From Heterocephalus glaber (Eukaryota > Chordata > Mammalia > Rodentia > Bathyergidae), in the NCBI RefSeq assembly GCF_000247695.1, contig NW_004624881.1, positions 465,048 to 529,047 on the forward strand: a DNA stretch of 64,000 nucleotides. Reading direction: 5' to 3'. Below, in pieces: positions 25,170 to 36,355 of this stretch (the first letter of the stretch is position 1; each line of letters opens with the position of its first letter). Position numbers and translations under genes: made by a program. The notes under the pieces are model-generated. The model had not been told where the DNA came from. It searched no databases and saw only the letters and a program-made list of their open reading frames with translations.

Positions 25170-26079
25170 TTATAGGGTCCTCTTCCATGCTGTCTGCACA
25201 TCCTTATTTCTCAGGGTGTAGATGAGTGGATTGAGCACAGGAGTGATAATTCAGTAGAAGAAGGACATGAATTTGGCCTGAGTGTGATTTGCTGGAGGCT
25301 GGAGGTACATGTAGATGGCAGGAGCAAAGTCCATGTTGACCACCACCAAGTGGGAACTGCACATGCTGCATGCCTTGTGCTTTCCCTCAGCTGAAGGGAG
25401 CTTCAGTACATCTCTGGCAATGAAGATGTAGGAGATGACCACCATCAGGGGAGCCATTCCTGAGAAAGGGATGGCTCCAATAGCCAAGGTCAGCTCATTA
25501 GCAGTGGTGTCCCCACAGGTGAGCTTGATGAGCACAGGCACCTCACAGAAGAAGTGATCCAGGGTGTGGTGCCCACAGAAGGGGAGCTGGAGTGTCAGTG
25601 TGGCATGGAGCAAAGAACTGACCAGGCCACTGGACCAGGAGGTAGCTGCCATCTGCACTCACACCCAGGGATGCATTATAATAGTGTACAGAGTGACTGG
25701 CAATAGCCACATAGCAATCAGTGACCATCACAGCCAGCAGTGCACATTCAGAGCAGCCTGTACAGCTGGAAATATAGAGCTGTGTGATGCATACCCAGGA
25801 AGCAATGATCTTGTCTGGTCCCCACAAGTGGGCCAGCAGCTGGGGCACAATAGTGCAGGTGAGACCAAGGTCCAGCAGAGAGAGGTTGTCTAGGAAGAAG
25901 TACATGGGAATCTGGAGTCTGGGGTCCAACAGGGAAAGGAGGATAATGGATCTGTTCCCCACCAGGGTGAGGAGGTAGGAGACCAGGACCACTGCAGAGA
26001 GGAACCTCTCCAGCCACAGAAATTCTGAGAATCCCAGTAGGACTAAAGTGTTGGAAAAGCTCATGTTTCCCCTTTCCAT
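25170..26079 (-). pseudogene. Olfactory receptor pseudogene 1 (OR family 2-like)
   Basis: A seven-membrane-segment odorant receptor, about 303 codons, normal for the family, single exon, start ATG at 26079 (MERGNMSFSNTLVLLGFSEF). Visible motifs are GN in TM1, PMYFFLDNLSLLDL in TM2, CEVPVLIKLTC in the second outer loop, KACSMCSSHL at TM6 and NPLIYTLRN in TM7. The TM3-end motif expected as MAYDRYVA reads MVTDCYVA, so the G-protein-coupling arginine is cysteine. A one-base shift near 25690 after the HS codons, a stop near 25664 in the IL2-TM4 part and a TGA inside TM7 (about 25249) kill it. Family 2 is my best guess. Part of a tandem pair with 42466-43371. Confidence 0.9.
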
Positions 26080-26116
26080 GGCAGTTGTTTATATGTACCT
26101 AGAAGTAAAGGGATGT

Positions 26117-26193
26117 GTTTTTTTGAGTGATAAAATTCAGGACCTTATGCTTGCCAGGTAGGCTGTATGCCACTGATCTACATCCCTGGTCCA
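26117..26193 (-). mobile_element. ID-family SINE, antisense
   Basis: Just upstream of OR pseudogene 1. The plus strand shows ttcaggaccttatgcttgcc then cactgatctacatccc, the antisense ID core, with the T run at 26118 marking its tail. Confidence 0.7.
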
Positions 26194-26549
26194 GGAAGGA
26201 CAAGTTTTGATGTTAAATATGAATTCTTCATTTGAATAACTTCATGGTAACATGTAAATGCCTCAGAGAAATAAAATACTATATAATTTGTAACATTGTT
26301 CTTGGCCTATTTAACATACATCAGTAGTGCTTCACCTTTTTGAAATACTTATAATTGATGACAATTTTTCCAGGAACTACTTATATCATCAATTGATGGC
26401 AATTTTTCCATATAATGTGGGTGTGTTGGTTTGGCATATATCAAATACATCACACTTATTGTGTACTTTATATATATTTTATAATCAAATAACTATGCAA
26501 CTCACGATTAAACAAAATCAGTGCAAGTCCTGACCTTGTCACTAAATGG

Positions 26550-28520
26550 TCCCATCTGGTAATAACAGAAGACAGTGACACCCTAAGTGTGTTGCATATG
26601 TCCTGTCTTCTCCATAAACTCCATTGGGTGGCTGTCATTGCAGAAAACTCTGCTTCCCAAAGACAGGATGATGGAAATGGAAACAGGTTGTTCCGTGCTT
26701 TTGTGCCAACCTCAGGAAATATCCATCTTGACTAATTCAAAATGTTTTAAGATTTGAAGTTACCTCAAACATAATTTTCAACCATCATCATTTGTGATCT
26801 CACACCATTGTTGCTCTTCTAGCATAGATGAAGTTGTATCACCTAGCTTCTTTTCACTATTATTACTTTTTATTATCTTTTTAGTTTTGGTCACCTCACT
26901 TCTTCACAAATGGGTAATGGATTCATTTCTTCCAAAGTAGGGGTCTTTTGTGGTTGTAGAGTAATTCTCATATTCTTTTGAAAGCTGAAATAGGTGATCA
27001 TGCACCAGCAGGGAGAAAGAAGACCAAGGCTCAGTCTCTTTTTCAAAATCTTTACTATTGTTGTAACATATAGAAAAATCCATTCACTCATCACACCCAT
27101 CATTCAAGTTTGGCTTTTAATGCAACCACTTTATCCATTGACACGAACATAGTTGTCATTCTTTCCTGAAGTGACAGATTGAGTTTATTGAGCAGGTTGA
27201 ATATATCACATAAGCAAGCAAGTTTTGGTACCCAATTGATGTTACTGAAATATGTTGTTGGTGGTGACTGTTTTTCCTCAAAGAAATCTCTAGAGCACCT
27301 CTTGTAATTCAAAACCCCTGGCTGATGATCAACCTTTAGAAATCAGCTCCCTCCAGCATATAAGAGATGGCATATATGTTCTGTATCTGTGTTCTGACAG
27401 AGCTGTGAGCACAGACATGAGGAGTTTCTGTGTGTACTTTAATGAGGTTGTTAATTTTATCACACTTGAAAAACATTGTTTAGTTCAGGTGACAGTGTTG
27501 GGATAGCCAGCCTTTCTCTGCAGATCACTAGAGCATAGACTCATATGCAGAAATGACTTCCTTGATACAAGTAGGGAGCCTAGAAAGCCATGCAATTATG
27601 GTAGCCCCTCTGTCCATTCATATCCCACCTAAAATGACCAGTTCCATTTTCCTGCTGCATAATCATTCAAAGACTTGAGTAGCTTTGCAGTTGTGGTATT
27701 GATTGGCAACAAAAGTGCACATAACATAGCCTCATTCATATCATCCTGAAAAAATCCTTGTTGCTGTATTGTCAACTTCAGTAGACTTGTGAACCTGGAT
27801 CATGTACAAATGCCTGTCTATTTTGTTTCCAGATCCTCTGTGGTTTCAATTTGCTATTCACCATGCTAGCCAAGCGAAAAACACACGCCACCTTTTGCAG
27901 TCCAGACTCTCAGAAGGATTTATGACAAATGTCCTTAGCAGTAGGCAGGACCAACTCTTCATCAATAGTGAGGGGCTTTCAGCTTTAGTAATGTGGTGAG
28001 CCACTAACAAAGATGCACTCAGGGCACACAGATTTGATGAAGTGGTGACCTCTTGCAATGTTTTCCCCTCATCTTCACATTTTTTCTTTTGAATAACTCC
28101 AAAGGATTAGATTTTTAAAATCAGGGTGCTTAGTATTCATGTGGCAAAGTAGTTTTTAAGGTTTCAAAGCTTAATTGGATAGCCCATCACCACATATTAT
28201 ACAAAGCATGGTTGGAGAAAATGTTACTTCTTTCAGTGAACCAATAATTTAATTAGAACTCTTGGTGATAGCTTTTAAATGCAGCTTGTTCTCTATTGGT
28301 AGTCTTAGAATCTTCTGCTGCCTGACCACTGAATCTTTGCCCTTTTTAGAGAAGCTGTCTCACAACTTTGTTTCATATTCATTGTGGGTAGAGTTAGCTT
28401 GTGAGCTTACCAAAACTGCAGCTGAGACAAGAGCACAGTTCAGAAAAGGCACAGCTGGAAGTGGTAAATAAATGGTGGGTCATGTGTAGGCTAAAATAAG
28501 TGCTGAATTTGACTTAAAGC
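26550..28520 (-). pseudogene. BED-finger/hAT-domain protein pseudogene (ZBED5-like)
   Basis: Minus-strand fragments read in order as a domesticated hAT-transposase-type protein of the ZBED5/SCAND3/GTF2IRD2-like group. Near 28090 a block ending in PDFKN follows a decayed BED zinc finger. At 27858-28058 are NLCALSASLLVAHHITKAES and, in another frame, PLTIDEELVLPTAKDICHKS. Further down come degenerate core blocks, then at 27100-27312 LACLCDIFNLLNKLNLSLQ, and near 27000 EKETEPWSSFSLLVHDHLFQ. A final ITNDDG-type block lies near 26790. The homologous proteins bind DNA through BED fingers and carry a dead RNase H-like fold; their cell role is poorly known. Many stops and frame changes and no visible introns suggest an old processed copy. 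Ends are approximate. Confidence 0.75.
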
Positions 28521-29032
28521 CTGCTACCAGATGAAGGACAGGAACACACTTGGCACTATAAAGCCTGACACCCCTTTCAGCTTAGTTTTGATATAGCACT
28601 AAGCTGATTTTTGTCTGCAAGCAATTGATTTATCATTGTCTCTGCAGTCAAACCTCTCTGCTGATGTTCATCTGTATTTTTAGCTGCTCCCCAGTGCTAC
28701 CATCACCCCCTCATCTCCACCTCAAATCACCAGGCTTTAGATTCTCATGAGGATCAGGCAACTCATATCCCTCAAAGGTGCACTCCACAGTAGGGTTCAT
28801 GCTCCAAAGAGAATCTAATGCCATGCTGATCTGATAGGCGCCAGAGCTCAGGTGGTCATGAGAGAGATGGTGAGCACTGTAGACACAGATGAAGCTTCAA
28901 TTGCTCCCATGTTGTGCAACTCCTTTTGTCCAGCTTGGCTACATGGGCTGGTGCAGGTCTGTGGTTTGGGGGTTAGGGACCCCTGACATGTGTGATGTTG
29001 TGAAATTCATCCATGTTATAGTTGTGAGAATT
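28521..29032. other. Unassigned sequence, no gene seen
   Basis: No reading frame with recognisable content and no clear repeat. A C-rich patch near 28690-28760 and an OR-cluster-like base composition are all I can describe. Confidence 0.3.
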
Positions 29033-29044
29033 TCCTATGATTTT

Positions 29045-29124
29045 TCATTTGGTACTGGGGATTGAACTCAGGACCTTGCACTTTTGAGGCAGGCATTGGA
29101 ACTACTGAGCTAAATCCCTGACTC
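29045..29124 (-). mobile_element. ID-family SINE with 12-bp target-site duplication
   Basis: The plus strand reads tttggtactggggattgaac then ctcaggaccttgcac and actgagctaaatccctgac, a clear antisense ID element. The phrase tcctatgatttt flanks it at 29033-29044 and 29125-29136, so the insertion limits are exact. Confidence 0.85.
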
Positions 29125-29394
29125 TCCTATGATTTTAAAGATAAGAGTATATTTGCCTTCTATGTAAGTATTACATATACTTCCTTTGTTTGACTATGGT
29201 GAGTAATCCTTCTATGATCAAACTTAGTCCCCTTAAACTTCTGAAGCTGAAATCCTTTCCTGTTTTGTCTTATTTTCTAACTCTGCCTAATAAATCAGCC
29301 TATGGTTCTCAGGAAACTTGCTGAAGTGCTTTCTGTTTAATGAAACATCAAGAACTTGTCTGGGCTCTGTTGAGGACATATCTCCTCCTTCGTT

Positions 29395-30040
29395 AAACCC
29401 TCCAAAGGTACAATAAATCACCACTAACTATAGTCCCCATGCTGTATTACACATCTTCTCTGCTTTGCCTTCCCATGTGGCTGTGACTCTGTACCTGGGG
29501 CCACTGTCACCCCAACCCTCTAGGAAGCCACTGCCTCAGCTTCTGGCAACCACTACCCTGCACTCAGCTTCTGGGAGATTAACTATTTCACCTCCCCACA
29601 TGAGTGAAAGCAAGGAGTGTTTATCTTTGTCAACTCACTTCTGTTGCTGTGGATATTATTAGAAAGACAAAGATAAAAATGTTTGCAAGAATGTGGAAAA
29701 ATGAATATAAATATGGTCATTATGGAAGTGATATTAGAGTTAATATAGATTAAAAAAAATCAAACAATTATATAACCCAGCAGTCCCAGTCCTGGGTACT
29801 TATCCACAGGAAATGGATCCAGTATGCTGCTGAGGCATCTCCATTCTCATGGCCAATGAAGAATCATTCATGACAACCAAAGTGTGGATCAACTTGTTTC
29901 TAGCAGTGGTTGCAATGCCAGTAAAAGGGGGTGAATATAAACACTGAATACCACCCACCTTCAAGAAAAAGTGAATCTTACCATTAATGGCAACAGATGA
30001 ACATGAAGCAAACTGGTCAACCAGCATCACAGTAACCCTT
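29395..30040. repeat. Old L1 3'-end fragments, antisense then sense
   Basis: 29395-29650 resembles the antisense old L1 3' UTR (accactaactatagtcccca and, further on, cacatgagtgaaag). 29651-30040 resembles sense late L1 ORF2/3' region (acaattatataacccagcag, then atccacaggaaatg). Strongly decayed. No gene. Confidence 0.5.
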
Positions 30041-30149
30041 ATCCATGAAGCCCAGGAATTCTCCTGTGTATGAAAACATATCCAGCCTCCACCTCAGGGC
30101 TGATGCCTTCAAGGCAATGCTTATCTTGTCTGAAGGCCTAAATCTCTGT

Positions 30150-30680
30150 ATATTAACTGCACTAAATTCTACCCCTACTTCTGCAAGGTCACCTATGTAC
30201 CTGGACTGAATTCTTTCATTGAAAGCACAAAAAATCTGAGGAGCAAGGGAGAGGGTCCTCATGGGGGCAGGGCCTGGCTTTCTGGTGATGCCCGTAGCAC
30301 ACCTGGTGCCCCTGTTATGTGAACCCTCCATTGTCCCCTGCTTCCTCTCCCAGCAAAGTTACCTTCTTCACCACTTTCTCCCAGCTCCTGTGAAAAGGCC
30401 CCTCCATTCTGTCCCAGGGCACAGCTGGCTTCTCCTTCTACTTCCCACACTAGCCTGCCTGGGGACTCATCTGTGACACCTGCACCAGTGACATTTCCTG
30501 TGTGGATCCTTCTGCACCCTCCCCCTCTCTGTCTCTATGTGAACTCTGAATATTTACACCTCCCCTCTGCCTGTGACATCTGTGGGAGTCTGACCCTAGG
30601 TTACATGTCCAGCCTTCCCAGTGCCTTCTTCTAGCCTGCAGCAGCTATTTAATAAATACATAAATTAAGATCTGGATTCA
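30150..30680. repeat. Low-copy block P2 (left end of unit II)
   Basis: Diverged copy of 5960-6600, in the same orientation and followed in the same way by a Q block. Ends with the shared agcagctatttaataaat phrase. No conserved reading frame. Confidence 0.6.
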
Positions 30681-31059
30681 GTGATATTGCTTTCACCTGA
30701 CACACAAGCTTTGATGTATTTTTCCCCAGCACTCTAAATTGATTAAAAATTGCATTTTTTTCAAGTTGTTTGTCAGTACCATCACTGAAGCCACTCGGTG
30801 ACCAATATTATATTCTTTTTTGCTGTGCTTTACCTAACATCCAGAGCAATGCTTCATGTGTACTACAAAACAGTGTTTGCAGGGATGATTACGAGTTTCC
30901 TTCTCTGCTCATGGGATCTTTTGCTAGGAGTTATTTTTGCCACTAATTTAAAAAATATATAGATTTTCAGACTTCATCCTGTCTTGGAAATGAAAATTTG
31001 TGTGGTGATAGATGGTTTGAGATAGAGAAGCTTTGAGAGGATTATCCTTTTAATGATAT

Positions 31060-33065
31060 CATTTGGATTCCTATGATTATACCTCATATTACCCAAAAGA
31101 GCCCAGTCTCACCAGATAAGTGAAAGTCTCCACTAAAATCCTCTGTGGAACTCACTGGATGTGAAGGAGATCAACACCCTGCTCAAGAACAACCCTGCTG
31201 CACTCATTCACCTTGAGGTGAAGAAGGGAGAGATGCCGGAGTGAGAGTCCAGTGGTGGAGAGTTGGGCTGGCTCTAGTGAGGCAAGTTCTCTTCACATTC
31301 TGTGGTTTCACGGATAGTGAGGTGGGAGTGACCAGAATCCAGGCAGGAGACAGAGTGATGAGGAGGGGCCTCCTGAGGGTGCCTGGCTTGGCTCTTCTGA
31401 GACCTGAGCTAGTTCAGGGAGACCATTAACTCAGGACCTCATGTGTAGAGATGAATGCTCTACAGGGAATTTCCCTACAAATTCATTCATCTGTAGAATT
31501 ATCTTACCCTGAGAAATATGCTCCAGTGAGGTGCAGACAAGTCCCCAAAACAATAAAATTACCACACAAAACCTTGAAGTACTCTGTGACCACCTTGTGC
31601 TGTCCTCATGGTCCCCCATTTAAGAGTGTGCACAAGAGCAGACTGATCCCACCCCAGGTGAATATTTATTTTAAAATGTCACAGTTAATCTCATGTGAAA
31701 AAGCATGTTTTAAGCAGAAACATGTCACTTCTGTAGAAAATAGTGAAGTGTGTTGTTTTAAAGCTCACTAGAGATTTAATTTCTTGTCATGGGACACTTT
31801 ATGTCAGTGAGGTGGAACACCTTATGCCATGTTGCCCCTTTTCTTGAAGTGTGCTTTCTTCCCCATTCAAATTTTCCCACACAGGGGATGTCATTTTCAC
31901 CAGATACATCCAGGCTTCCTGTTTCTCAAACAAAAAAATGAGAAGGACATAGGAAAATAGAAAGAGTGGGAGATATTTATTAAAGAAAAGTTCACTTTTC
32001 AGGTTGGTGATGACTGGTGAGAAAACTGGAGAGCAGGTTTGACTCAAAGTGACCTCATCTGCTCTTATGTTTTGTGGTACTGATTGGGATCTTTCCTCGG
32101 TTCTTGGGTGGGAAAAGGTGCTCTGTCCAATTGATTTAGAGTCTTCACCCACACATGGAAAGGGGGAATTTTTAACTTTATATGGCCAGGGAAAAAGCAG
32201 TGTGGTTTCCAAAGCCCATGATGTGTCTATGTGTATGTGTGTGATATGCAAGGCTAATAAAATTGTGATGATCCTGGGTTACCTTTGATTACTTTCAAGC
32301 AGAATTTTGCTACTTGGTTCATGACAAAGGTGAAAAAGTGTGATAATGGCCAAGAGTACTTCCCAGGATTATGTGGAAGCCAAGGAGATGCAATGATAAG
32401 ATGAGTCAAGCATCTCCCAGAAGCAGAAGGCTTCTTGGTGTTGGGGGTTTAAGACTTGGATGTCTCCCACACTGTGTACCTCCTGTCTCAAACCCATCAC
32501 TTTGACCCACTCTTCCACTGTTGCTATTTACTACCCTCTGAGAACTTTGGAGAACATAAAACTTCCAGGCTTGGCCCAGAATTACTTCCTGACCTCAGTG
32601 ACTTTGAATATCACAGGGCTGGCAGTGAGCTTGTGGAAGCCCAGCATGGAGATAGTTGTCACAAGATGTCTGCAGCAGAGGCTCAGCCCACCTGTACACT
32701 ATTTCACCCACCTCCTTCTGTGCCAGCCCAGTTTCACTGGAAAACAATGCAGGTGTGACCCACGGAAGAGGCCCTTCTGCCCCTGGGGTCTCAGGTCCCC
32801 TCTACCCGTCCAGCATCCTGTGGACCTGGTCAACCTTGTTTGGTGTGGAATGCAGAGACTTCACTTGTACATGGAGAGGGTCTGGGTCCCCAGGGAGCAT
32901 CAATTGTGGCAACAGTGGGGAAGAAAGTGGAGCAAGATCAGAGGTCACAGGGAGGTTGGCTGAGGCCAGAGAAGGAGCAAGAGAGAGCTGTCTGTGAAAG
33001 GCATTATTTCCACCAGAATCAGAATCCCTGCAACAACAAAATAATTGTTTTACATTTATTGTTTT
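31060..33065. repeat. Low-copy block Q2 (unit II)
   Basis: Diverged copy of Q1 (6881-8965) with the same order of landmarks, lacking the ID SINE found in Q1. Frames of up to 167 codons here (32460-32963) are not maintained in Q1, so I do not call a gene. Confidence 0.6.
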
Positions 33066-33239
33066 AAACAATCTGTTGGATGTGCTAATTGTCTTTGACT
33101 ATGGACTTTCTCATGTTTAGGATTAAGTTTTAATGATATTGCAAGTACTCTGTGTTCATACTGTTAAATTTCCTTGATCATTTTTAGAAAGGAATGGAAG
33201 CATGCTTCCAGAAGTATTACAAATGCAATTATGGTTTCA

Positions 33240-33494
33240 TGGTATTGTATATTACTTATGGTACATTAGCATTATTTGTTTAAACCTTAAAATAATTAAG
33301 GCACAAAAAACTTAGCCACATATTTTATACATCACATAGGCCACACTTCTTATTTAAAAAGTTTTTATTAACAAGTGTAGCTATACTTCTTTATGACATA
33401 CCATATTATACATTACATTTTTAATTTGGGTGTTAAGAATGTTAACTTGGGTGATCCTTAAGTCCTTGATAACACCAAACCTTTACCACAGTCT
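33240..33494 (-). repeat. Old L1 3'-end fragment, antisense (unit II)
   Basis: Contains tttttattaacaagtgtagc, the counterpart of the fragment at 9209. In unit I, L1-B interrupts this same old L1; here it continues, apart from a B1-like SINE, to about 33760 and beyond. Confidence 0.55.
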
Positions 33495-33668
33495 TTACTT
33501 TTTGGTTTTAGTTTGTTTGAGACAGAGTCTCACTGTGCAGTTTGGGTTGGCCTTAGACTCACTGTGTTGCCCAGGCTTGTCTTCAACTCACAATGGTCCT
33601 CCTGCTTCAGCCTCTCTGTTGCTTGGATTACTGGAATGTGCCACTATGCCTGGTGGCTTTTCACAGGT
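33495..33668 (-). mobile_element. B1-like (7SL-derived) SINE, antisense
   Basis: The plus strand has gagacagagtctcactgtgc, tgttgcccaggcttgtcttc and tgtgccactatgcctgg, which are antisense landmarks of 7SL-derived SINEs (B1/Alu-like). Absent at the paralogous point of unit I. Confidence 0.75.
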
Positions 33669-33960
33669 AGAGAACCTCTTCATCTTCTCTTTAGCTATTT
33701 TGAATTGTATTATACAATATTGTTAACTGTAGTCATTATCCATGTCATCTGACAGCATTCTTTCCTTCTGTGGGCTGTGAATTTGCACGTTTTAAGCACT
33801 TTCTCCTCTCCTTCATCTTGGTCTCACCCTCCGTTGTCTCCAGGAAACACTATTGTGTTCACTGGCTCTTTGAACTCAGATTTGTCAGATTCCATATATG
33901 TGTTGAATCATGTGGACCTTTCCATGCCCAGTTTCTGTCCTGTAGTAGGATTTTCAGTTC

Positions 33961-34356
33961 TGTTATTGTTTGGGTCCAGGTGTCCCCCCAAAACCTAATG
34001 CAGTCATAAGTGGGGCTTTTTCCAGAGGTGATTTGATCTAGAGTGTGTGATGCTGGGATTAAGAGTGTGTGATTACTAAATCAGTCCATTGATTGGTCTG
34101 CCACCACCCTAATCCTGGTAGCCTGGATACAACATAAGGGACAGAAAGAGGATTATCTTCTCTCTTGCTTGCTTTGCTACCTTCTGCCCATCACGAACTG
34201 TTTCTCCTCTGCAATGCCTGACTGCCAAACCACCCTGCCTTGGATTCAGCTGATTATGAACTGAAACCTGTATGAACTGCAAGCTAAATATAGTTTTCCT
34301 CCTTTAACTTTCAGTGTGAGGTATTTTGTCTCAGCAGTGAGAAGGTAATTAAGACA
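33961..34356 (+). mobile_element. Solo MaLR-type LTR with 5-bp target-site duplication
   Basis: 396 bp, begins TGTTATTG and ends AAGACA, thus TG...CA. agttc precedes it (33956-33960) and follows it (34357-34361). Typical content: cctaatgcagtcataagtgg near the start and ggtattttgtctcagcag near the end. The unoccupied site is preserved in unit I around 16318 (tctagttccatccac). Confidence 0.85.
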
Positions 34357-34448
34357 AGTTCTATCCACATTGGTATAAATGACAGAATGTGTCTTGCATA
34401 TGGCTATGATATCTTGCTGTGTGTGTCTCCCATATGGTTTTTATCAAC

Positions 34449-35096
34449 TGTTATAGTCAATGTTTTGAAAGGAAATACATTTATTACAGGACTTAGAGTT
34501 TATGGGATTATTTTATGATAATTACCAAAAATGTCAAATGCAAAGGAGTGCAAGAGATTAACTGCACATTAGGGGCCCAGAAATCCAGCTGAGGGTCTGG
34601 ATTCTAGCAATGTCCACAAAAGTCCAGCTAAATGTGAAGAGTCCAAGGCAGTGTCCTTCATGAGTCTAGCCAGTGGCCTAGAGCCCACAGAAACATCACA
34701 TGCTTGTCTGTATAGAGGATCTGCACCTGGAAGGTCCAATGGCCAGTGGTGAGACCCAGAAAACCTACACTTGTGAGATGAAGGATTTGTGCCACCAATC
34801 TGAGGTATCCACATTGGAGCCAGGAAGTGATGTTCATGGTGAAGAACAGAGGTCCCCTGATGAAAACAGCAGCCAATCACAGCAACAGCGAGCTCCTCTG
34901 ATGAGAACAGCTTAGTTTGCATCAGAAAAAACATCTGCATAAAGCTTCTCCTGGAAAATCAACAGCCCAAGATCTTCCCCTCCAGTTTGCTTTTTATGGC
35001 TATTGGTAACAATCCTCAGGTGGATCCTCCACACCCAGACCAGGCCGATTCAATTCAGCTGAGCATTACAGGTTGACCATTAGTTAATCCACTACA
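34449..35096 (-). mobile_element. Solo LTR (648 bp), reverse orientation
   Basis: Plus-strand ends are tgttatagtc and cactaca, so TG...CA in either reading. Flanks are tcaac (34444-34448) and tccac (35097-35101), a 5-bp duplication with one change. A tttatt at about 34477 is an antisense AATAAA near one end, which sets the minus orientation. Unit I has an uninterrupted tttttatccattcattcagg near 16408. A weak 123-codon minus frame inside is not a gene. Confidence 0.7.
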
Positions 35097-35147
35097 TCCA
35101 CTCATCTGTGTATGGGGACCTTTGTCAATTCCATGTCTTGTTCATTG

Positions 35148-35164
35148 TGAATGGTGCTCAAATA
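35148..35164. repeat. Target-site duplication, left (U2 fragment)
   Basis: tgaatggtgctcaaata, matching 35197-35213 (tgaatggtgctgaaata) at 16 of 17 positions. Confidence 0.85.
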
Positions 35165-35196
35165 CACTTGATTTTAGCCAAAAGGCTAAGAGCTGA
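35165..35196 (-). pseudogene. Retroposed 5' fragment of U2 snRNA
   Basis: The 32-bp minus-strand insert contains tagccttttggctaa followed by aatcaagtg, matching the first ~33 nt of U2 snRNA (5' end to the SmII stem-I region) with one change in the last 18 positions and more changes at the extreme 5' end. U2 is the spliceosomal RNA that pairs with the branch point; this copy is only the 5' tip, with no Sm site, no promoter and no function. It sits between a 17-bp near-perfect duplication inside an old L1, and the paralogous site in unit I (about 16455-16475) has no insert. A poly(A) tail is absent. Confidence 0.85.
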
Positions 35197-35213
35197 TGAA
35201 TGGTGCTGAAATA
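35197..35213. repeat. Target-site duplication, right (U2 fragment)
   Basis: tgaatggtgctgaaata, partner of 35148-35164. The old L1 continues after it. Confidence 0.85.
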
Positions 35214-35460
35214 AAGAAGAGCAGATGACTGGATCATATGATACTTTTGCTTTAATTTTCCAAAGAACCTTCATATAATTTTCAGTAACTATGGCTGTAC
35301 AATCTTACATTGCTACAAATAGTGTTCACTATTTCCCCTTTTACCACATCTTTCCCAGCATCAGTCAATTTGGCTGTTATTATACTCATTCTAGGTGGAG
35401 ATGATATCCCTTTGTGGTGTTGATTTGCACTTTCCAGCTTCTAAACATACTATTGAGATA

Positions 35461-36260
35461 TAGGAACAAAAATAGTATGGCACTGGCATAAAGATAGACA
35501 CATAGCCCAGTGGAATATAATAGAGAACATAGAAACAAATTCACATATCACAGTGAAGTGTTTCTGATACATTGGAATAACACATATATAGTCAGGACAT
35601 GTTCTTCATTAAATAGTCAGAGTAGCTGAATGTCCTCATTTAAAGGAATGGAAATGGACTCACACATCACAACATATGCAAATACCATGTCAAGATAGAT
35701 TAAAGACTTAACTGTGAAAAGAAATTATAAAAATAGTAGAAGAAAACATAGGGGAAACAGTCTATGATATTAGTTTGTGCAAGTACATTTTGGAGAAGAA
35801 TGTAAGTGCACAGGGTACAAAAGTAAAAATAAATGGGATTACATTAAGCTCAAATCTTCTGCACAGCAAAGGGAAGAGTAACAGCATGGGGAGAATCTAT
35901 TAAATGGGAGAAAATATTAATGAATAATTACTTCACAATGGTCTATAACCAGAATCCATAGGGAACTGAAACATTTAGCAGAGGTTATAAATAACACTTA
36001 AAAATTAAGGAATTTGATTAAAAAGGGGGATGCATATGAACAGGCAGTTTTCAAACTAAAATAAATAGCCAATATGGTATAAAAATACTCAACCTCACAT
36101 TTTATTTTTAAAATTTCCCCAGCTTTGTAGAGGTATAACTGTATGAATATTATTGTGCATAATATTTAAGGTACACAATGAGATGTTTTCATATATCTAT
36201 TGTGAAATGATTGTCATCATAAAGGATATAAAGATGTCATCTCATATAGTCACATTATAA
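35461..36260 (+). repeat. Old L1 late ORF2, sense part (unit II)
   Basis: Sense-strand late ORF2 text (agtatggcactggcataaag near 35477), paralogous to 16790-17420, followed from about 36100 by antisense 3' UTR. The junction near 35460 matches that at 16785, so the inversion was already present before the duplication. Confidence 0.6.
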
Positions 36261-36276
36261 AAATTTAATTTTATTG

Positions 36277-36355
36277 TGCCAGGGATTTAGCTCAGTGGTT
36301 CTGCTGCCTGCCTTGCAAGCTCAAGGACCCAAGTTCAATCCCTGGAACCAAAAAA
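36277..36355 (+). mobile_element. ID-family SINE, sense, 16-bp perfect target-site duplication
   Basis: Starts tgccagggatttagctcagtgg (split here as the A-box region) and ends ttcaatccctggaaccaaaa with an A tail. aaatttaattttattg flanks it perfectly at 36261-36276 and 36356-36371. The perfect duplication suggests it is among the younger insertions in unit II. It landed in the 3' tail of L1-D. Confidence 0.9.

Larger units (their letters stand above)
33669..35460 (-). repeat. Old L1 3' region, antisense, carrying several insertions (unit II)
   Basis: Paralog of 16040-16785. Its L1 text is split by the LTR at 33961-34356, the LTR at 34449-35096 and the U2 fragment at 35165-35196. Pieces such as ctatccacattggtataaatgac at 34360 and tcattgtgaatggtgct at 35142 line up with 16318 onward and 16455 onward. 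Confidence 0.65.

Noticed and set aside
25564..25893. 109-codon plus-strand frame opposite OR pseudogene 1
   Set aside because: Antisense shadow of the OR sequence; the same happens at 42845-43270 opposite pseudogene 2.
25251..26079. Intact OR gene using two overlapping frames
   Set aside because: Needs a frameshift in the IL2 region and passes stops in IL2-TM4 and TM7; no known receptor works that way.
32460..32963. 167-codon plus-strand open frame in block Q2
   Set aside because: The equivalent Q1 sequence (8280-8920) does not keep the frame, so no selection for a protein.
35165..35196. Functional U2 gene or antisense regulator
   Set aside because: Only about 33 nt, no Sm site or promoter, and a retroposition duplication on both sides.
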